The translations under genes were made by a program, and so were the position numbers. A DNA stretch of 64,000 nucleotides, taken from assembly GCA_036346205.1 (NCBI GenBank), contig JARFJB010000762.1:4822501-4886500 (forward strand), in the 5' to 3' direction. The notes under the pieces are model-generated. The model saw nothing but the letters and a program-made list of their open reading frames with translations, searched no databases and was not told the DNA's origin. Below are positions 59,001 through 64,000 of this stretch, one piece after another. This stretch comes from Vesta saturnalis (Eukaryota > Arthropoda > Insecta > Coleoptera > Lampyridae). Each line of letters opens with the position of its first letter. Positions within the stretch are counted from its first letter, which is position 1.

Positions 59001-59369
59001 CTTTATTTTAAAAAATAGTATTGGTTGTTATTGGAACAGCAGAAAGAAAGCACGTCTTAAGGTATGACTATTATTCTTAATATATATTTTATTTGACATT
59101 GTTTACAAAAAATGCTGTTAAATATTTTAATATATTACCCTTATAGGTTGACGTCATAAACCAACTCTGCAATAGCGTCAGCTGTTATTCTATGGACTCG
59201 ATATGAGACCGTTTATTTAGTTAATTAGATAAAGGTATGAGTGTTACGCTATTTTAAAATGAATAACATTATGTAGCACGCATTTGTAGATTTAAGCTTT
59301 ATAATAATATAATAAACTATTAAAACCTTCTGTTTTCATATTTATGATATATCCGAAATGAAAACAGGC

Positions 59370-60165
59370 GAAAAGGGGTCCGTGAAATGCACTGCAGCGG
59401 GGCTAAAATAGTGCAAATAGTATGCGGGACCCATTATTAGAATGTTATTTCTAATTATAACTGTTAAATCTGCTTTTAAAATATACTACTAGGTGAAGCC
59501 ACGATCAACCTCTGTTACAGAAAACATTCATTAGTTTTAAAAATACACAACTAGATGGCGTCACAAACAATCGGGGACCCGACAAGGGGCAAAGGTCCGA
59601 GAACAAGTTCCGGAGCCCTATAGTTGTATGAGATATTATGAGGGCCTCATTATTAAACTACTATTTCAAATTTCAAATTATTTTGTTATAGTAAACAAGG
59701 GGGCCCGAATAGGGGCGAAGACCCGAGAACTAGTTCCAAAGCCCTATAGCGATCTTACGAGATGGAATCGGGCCCCAATTATTAGAATACAATTTCAAAT
59801 TTCAAGTTTACCCGCCATAACAATTACAGGGACCTGCATCCACTTTTTAAAATATACCACTAAGTGGAGCCACGATCAACCTCTATTGCAGAAAACATTC
59901 ATTGGTTTTCAAAATACACCACTAGGTGGTGCTTTAAACAAACAAGACGAACCAATTAGAATGCAGAGCCTTAGGCTTCCAATCAATGGTCGCCACCGAT
60001 GAGAAACCAGTGCGCGTGGTTTGCCCTTAGGTCCTCCAGTTAGAACGCGCAGTACCAATCAGCTGGAGGTGGGCGGGAGGGAAGGGGCAGGCCACGTAAG
60101 CCCTTTTAATTGTGACGTCATCCGATTAAAAGCGTTGGAGTATGAGTGACCTCATTCTACTGACC
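59370..60165 (+). repeat. CTCF-motif repeat family, block 5
   Basis: This is an inverted copy of block 4, with two pairs of sites: TACTACTAGGTGAAGCC (59483) with CAACTAGATGGCGTCAC (59552), and TACCACTAAGTGGAGCC (59855) with CACCACTAGGTGGTGCT (59925-59941), about 70 bp apart, period about 372 bp. The last matches CCASYAGRKGGCRS at 13 of 14 positions. Subunits have CATTATTAGAATAC and TTTACCCGCCATAACAATT. Confidence 0.78.
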
Positions 60166-60246
60166 ATTTTTTAAACACTGTATTGTCTAGGCAACCGGTT
60201 TACCTGATCATTTATAACTGAAACATCCAATTATGATCGGACTGCT

Positions 60247-60311
60247 TTAAATACATAAACAAAAAAATGGTATATAACTAAATATATAAATTTTTTTGTT
60301 TATGTATTTAA
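60247..60311. repeat. Perfect inverted repeat, 21 bp arms
   Basis: TTAAATACATAAACAAAAAA (from 60247) and its exact complement ending at 60311, with a 23 base AT loop. The arms resemble the outer arms of the palindrome at 55151 (AAATACATAAATAAAAAG). Confidence 0.85.
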
Positions 60312-60392
60312 TTTTGGAATTTGTTAACAAATATTTCAAAACTTAATGTTTTCTAATTTTAAGTAAACGATTACAAAAAATTTTGTTCGCAA

Positions 60393-60477
60393 CACATTTT
60401 TGGTGCCCGGCCTTACATTCCATCCTTCGCCTAACACATTGGGTTACAATGGAAGGCCACGCACCAAGAAATGTGTA
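60393..60477. repeat. Imperfect inverted repeat, ~28 bp arms
   Basis: CACATTTTTGGTGCCCGGCC and CATTCCA on the left pair with TGGAAGGCCACGCACCAAGA and AATGTG on the right with a few mismatches. The loop is about 25 bases. Function unknown. Confidence 0.6.
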
Positions 60478-60479
60478 AA

Positions 60480-63400
60480 CAGCGCACTAGTTACGAAAAT
60501 AACGATTTCACTTTTGTAGAAAGAACCATATGAAACACGCATGCGGAAACGGCCATTGAAAAACTCGTATAACAGAAACACTCGCTAACGTTCCTATTCC
60601 CGCGTTTATGTTCATTCATTCAATGAAACCGTTTCCGCACTTGTATTTCAAAGTACCAAAAATCACATTACCACGGATATATCATTTATGCGTTCGAAAC
60701 GAATTTTTCCTGACAGAATTCGGTAGCATCCGCGCTGAAAAGCATTATTTCAAGTCCCGTAGATTAGATTTTAACATGGAATAATAATTTAGTTGTATGG
60801 AAAATGGATACATTTTCAATGAGGGGCGGTAATGGTGAAATGCATGTGCTGTAATCATGAAGGTCGCACTCTCACAGGTGAAGTATATTGTTAAGCGCAA
60901 ACATACGAAACTGTTTTATAAAATTTACCATTGTCATAGTGATTTTATAGTCCATAAGGTTTTTAAATTCATGGTAGTAACACGATTACAAAGAAAGGGA
61001 TTTATTTTTTGTGTAATGAATTTGTACAACTATACAAGAGCAATTACTTAATTAACCTGGTCATTCGAAGTTTTAAATCTCAAACACTTAGTTTTACAGT
61101 TAAAAAGCTTCGACTCTGATTTGATCTTATGTATCACATGTAAATGGAAATACAAACACGCTTGCAAGGGTTCGAAGGTATACCTTCACACGCTTTACGC
61201 TCCAATAAAAATTACCATTTAACAGAACTTGATTAGTAGTACTTTATGACAGCAAATATATTCACAAAATTCAGTGCTTTGTACCAAACGTTTAAAAATT
61301 TACATATAAATTAAAAGAAGAAGATTACAATTAGAGAATGTTGTAGAGTTTTGCTTTATACATTTTCATTCTACGCACGACAGCTTTTAATTTGTTTGTA
61401 ATTGAATTGTTATTCCACATTACTATTTATAACTGCGAAAGTGTTACATATTTTTTTATGGGAATTGTATTGCTTTAGATATAAATATAAATACTTGTTC
61501 AATTTTACCGCCGAAGGAAGCTGATTGTTCAATTTTAACTAAACTGAAATACTTATTTTATTATAAATTTTAATAAATACTGATATTACTGCTACGGACA
61601 ATAGTTTAAGTAATAATACCGCATAATGGGCTATCTGGACATCACAGACTTTTGCTAACTTGTAACGTCGAAGTCTTTCGTAACGTAAAAGAAGGAATAA
61701 TGCCAAATTAGATACGAAATTTGATTATGTGATGCTAATATAAAAAAAAAGTTTTAAAGCAAAACGTGTAAAGTAAGTTTATTAAGCATGTGAATGTAAA
61801 TTCTTAACATCGAGTATACAGATCAATTATTTATTTATTTATCATTTTCATTTCATTGAGTTCAGAATAAATAAATAATCAATTTTTATCTCCACTGCTG
61901 TCATTACAAAAAACCCTAATAGTGTGCAACGTGTCTAACTTACCACACAACATAAAAAAAGGAAAAGATGCTTGTGAGTGCGCCTGAGAACTCAGTCTAA
62001 CGATAAATTAATCACAGAGCACTTCATTGGCGTGGGTGGTTTTGAAGCGTAGATAACTATTGGATATATTTAGATTAGTGAGAAAAGATCGCTCCAGTAC
62101 ACGTAAGTAATATAGTAAACAAGATTTGAGCGCCACAAGCTTTTAAAAATAGTAAAATTATGGTTTAATACGGGAAGCCACGTAAATATTGAACCGGGGA
62201 GAAAATAGAGAAATAGTAAACAAACAACAGTTCCCCTAGTAACCTTATTTTATTTGAATTCCCAATAAATGGGTTAAACACGTTCCATCTAAATATACAA
62301 ATCTATTAATCACACGTAGTTATCACAGGCAAATAATAATAATCTTTTATAATAAATTTTTCCCCAGCCGATTACTTTAATATAGTATACCTATATATCC
62401 ATATATTATGTACGGATAAAATACGAAGGCAAATTAATAATATTTATTAAACATTTTTCGAAATAAATTCAAAAGTTACATATTTAGTCGACTCCTCGGG
62501 TTCGTTGAAAGATCTTTCAAGCGTTAACCTGAAAATGAAAATTCACAGACAACCAAAATATTTCTACATCGATTTAAAATCCCGGTAACTTGACTTGCCT
62601 TTGTTTTACAAAAGAAAAAAAAAAAATTACACAAACCCCCAGTAAGTAATCAATAGAACTATATTTATATATGTATGGAAACGATTGTTCAGTGTACGCT
62701 TGACATTAGCAAACGTTTATGACTAGATAACCCAGAAAATTAAAAATATGTCGTGTATATACTGAACACAACCATATTAAAGACATGCTTACATGTAAAA
62801 GAGAAATTTAAAAGGTATGATTTCTCGCTCGAAATTCTTTTCATTAAATTACGAACACAACCCGTGTAACAAAACCAGATTTAAGTTTCTGCGCAATAGT
62901 AGCAGCAACTGTTAGTGATTCATGAAACAATAAAAATGGATGGCAATTCTAAGCCGTCCTGGGTGTCGTTCAAGAGATTATAGTAAAAAATAAGCCTAAA
63001 TTATTTTATTATAACCTATCCATAAAGCAATTAACGTTGCTATCGCTTTACAGTAATTACACAGTAGTGAGTTATACTCCAGTGCTGTACATATCATACT
63101 ATAACCATTATGCAAAGCCAAGGAAATTGTAAACGACGAATTTCTAATAAGGTAAATATTTCATTATGATTTTTGTGATATCATTTATTAAAGCACACTT
63201 TTATTTTGTAGGAGCTAGGTTGTCCACTGCAGAAGGCAGCGTACGAAGCATGACGTCGTACAAACTTTAGCATTTATAAAATGAATGTAGTTTATAATAG
63301 GATATTCTAACCTGGTTTGACGAAAAGGTAACCTCTATATCCAGTTATCAACAAGCTTTGTCCTAGTTAATGTAGGTTTAATCGAGTACAGGTTAAAATG

Positions 63401-63520
63401 ATGTACGTCGGTAACTGGTTGAAAACGTACAGACACTACCAGAATCGTAATAATTACCAGACAAACAAAAATCACAAACAACGTAAAGACGAAGAGACCG
63501 AAGGATCACAAGAGCTAAAA
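60480..63520. other. AT-rich stretch, no gene recognised
   Basis: No motif-bearing frame, RNA gene or repeat recognised over 3 kb. Confidence 0.45.
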
Positions 63521-63529
63521 TAGTATAAC

Positions 63530-63889
63530 ATGAGTAAGTGCAAAGTGATACTCTACCAACTAAAAGTTGGGGTTGATGATAAGACGGAGGCGGGAGTATT
63601 CCATGTAAACTTATCTGACCACCGCCTTACCGCAGCAAAATTAATTATCAACGGTCAACAGCGTGTCAGCAAAGATAATTTTAGATTAGCAAGTAAAATT
63701 AACTTTCATAAACTTACTAATTTAATAAAAGGTATAAATTGGTATTTTGTATTATCTGATGGTGACATCAATAGCTCTACTAATAAATTTACAGAAAAGA
63801 TTTATAAAAGTATTCAGGAATGCACTATAATTAAAAAGTTTACTAATAAACAAATAAAATTTGTAAATAAGCCTTTTTTTTACTTATAG
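63530..63889 (+). pseudogene. LINE endonuclease end / linker fragment
   Basis: The 119-codon frame contains HVNLSDHRLTAAKLIINGQQ followed by NFRLASKINFHKLTNLIKGI and NWYFVLSDGDINSSTNKFTE. The S-D-H triad is the conserved end of APE-type LINE endonucleases, and the following R-x-x-x-K-I-N-F-x-x-L-x-x-x-L-x-x-x-x-W pattern is the linker leading to the RT. The frame is uninterrupted, but the start ATG is fortuitous (a 5' piece is missing) and it ends at TAG before the RT. The downstream sequence to 64000 is not clearly RT. Confidence 0.6.
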
Positions 63890-64000
63890 CACTCCCGAAC
63901 AGGCTAAGATTTACCTAACGTGCTAAAGCACTCTGGAACACTGGGAGGGTTTAGGGATATTGTCAGGCTGCCGAGAAATGTATATGAATGGCTATCTTAA

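Noticed and set aside
1..64000. CRISPR array, operon, riboswitch or bacterial origin
   Set aside because: No regularly spaced direct repeats with unique spacers and no prokaryotic gene organisation; splice sites and element types are eukaryotic.

Overview
This window looks like a stretch of insect (or other arthropod) nuclear chromosome that is almost entirely transposable-element debris. It is AT-rich and has no operons or bacterial signals. Coding traces are split by frameshifts and stops, intron signals (GT...AG) are visible, and the transposon families are those typical of insect genomes. I find no complete host gene. The only candidates are a possible terminal exon at 3775-3969 and an unrecognised exon-like tract just upstream of it. 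The species cannot be fixed from this sequence alone.

Layout. 1-5480: a nearly whole pogo/Tigger transposon with both terminal inverted repeats (TIRs) and TA target duplications (362-2903), then the exon-like tracts and their AT-rich 3' flank. 5480-6330: first copy of a GC-richer repeat family carrying CTCF-like motifs. 6570-11975: degraded Polinton/Maverick remains (integrase with chromodomain plus two companion genes), the right part of which is duplicated at 16670-23435. Between the copies lie a ZMYM1-like hAT transposase pseudogene on the minus strand (12262-14674, with a 5' intron holding a MITE and a foldback). The second copy is interrupted by a 2.4 kb piggyBac element whose empty site survives in the first copy. 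23400-24700: a DDE_3 (IS630/Tc1-like) relic. 24950-27860: a minus-strand RTE-like LINE. 28040-28920 and 31330-31890: more CTCF-like repeats. 32733-37263: an unusual 4.5 kb DDE_4-type transposon with very long diverged inverted repeats and a SWIM-like C-terminus. 37440-41960: a CR1/Jockey-like LINE split by a nested minus-strand DDE_3 relic. 44493-45553: a deleted mariner-like element with ~140 bp TIRs. 46681-48714: an ORF1-only Jockey/X-like retroelement with apparent ~19 bp target duplications. 50408-51350: a nested inverted-repeat structure holding a MITE, a tRNA-derived SINE head and two hammerhead-ribozyme motifs, one of which keeps every core position. 52700-53979: a second mariner relic. 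54462-54900: a large compound CA microsatellite. 55151-55330: a near-perfect palindrome whose arms resemble the 3' half of a tRNA. 55820-56040: a Crypton-like recombinase relic. 56290-57100 and 59370-60165: two CTCF-like repeat blocks in inverted orientation, bracketing a degenerate hammerhead-like motif and a LINE 3' end. 60170-64000: mostly featureless, ending in a LINE endonuclease/linker fragment.

How it works together: the coding traces are genes of independent, mostly dead mobile elements, layered by nested insertion, so the window records insertion history rather than a pathway. The most interesting parts are non-coding: the hammerhead/SINE inverted composite, the repeat family with paired CTCF-like sites, the half-tRNA palindrome and the ORF1-only retroelement. 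All family names are from motif recognition by eye; no search was run.
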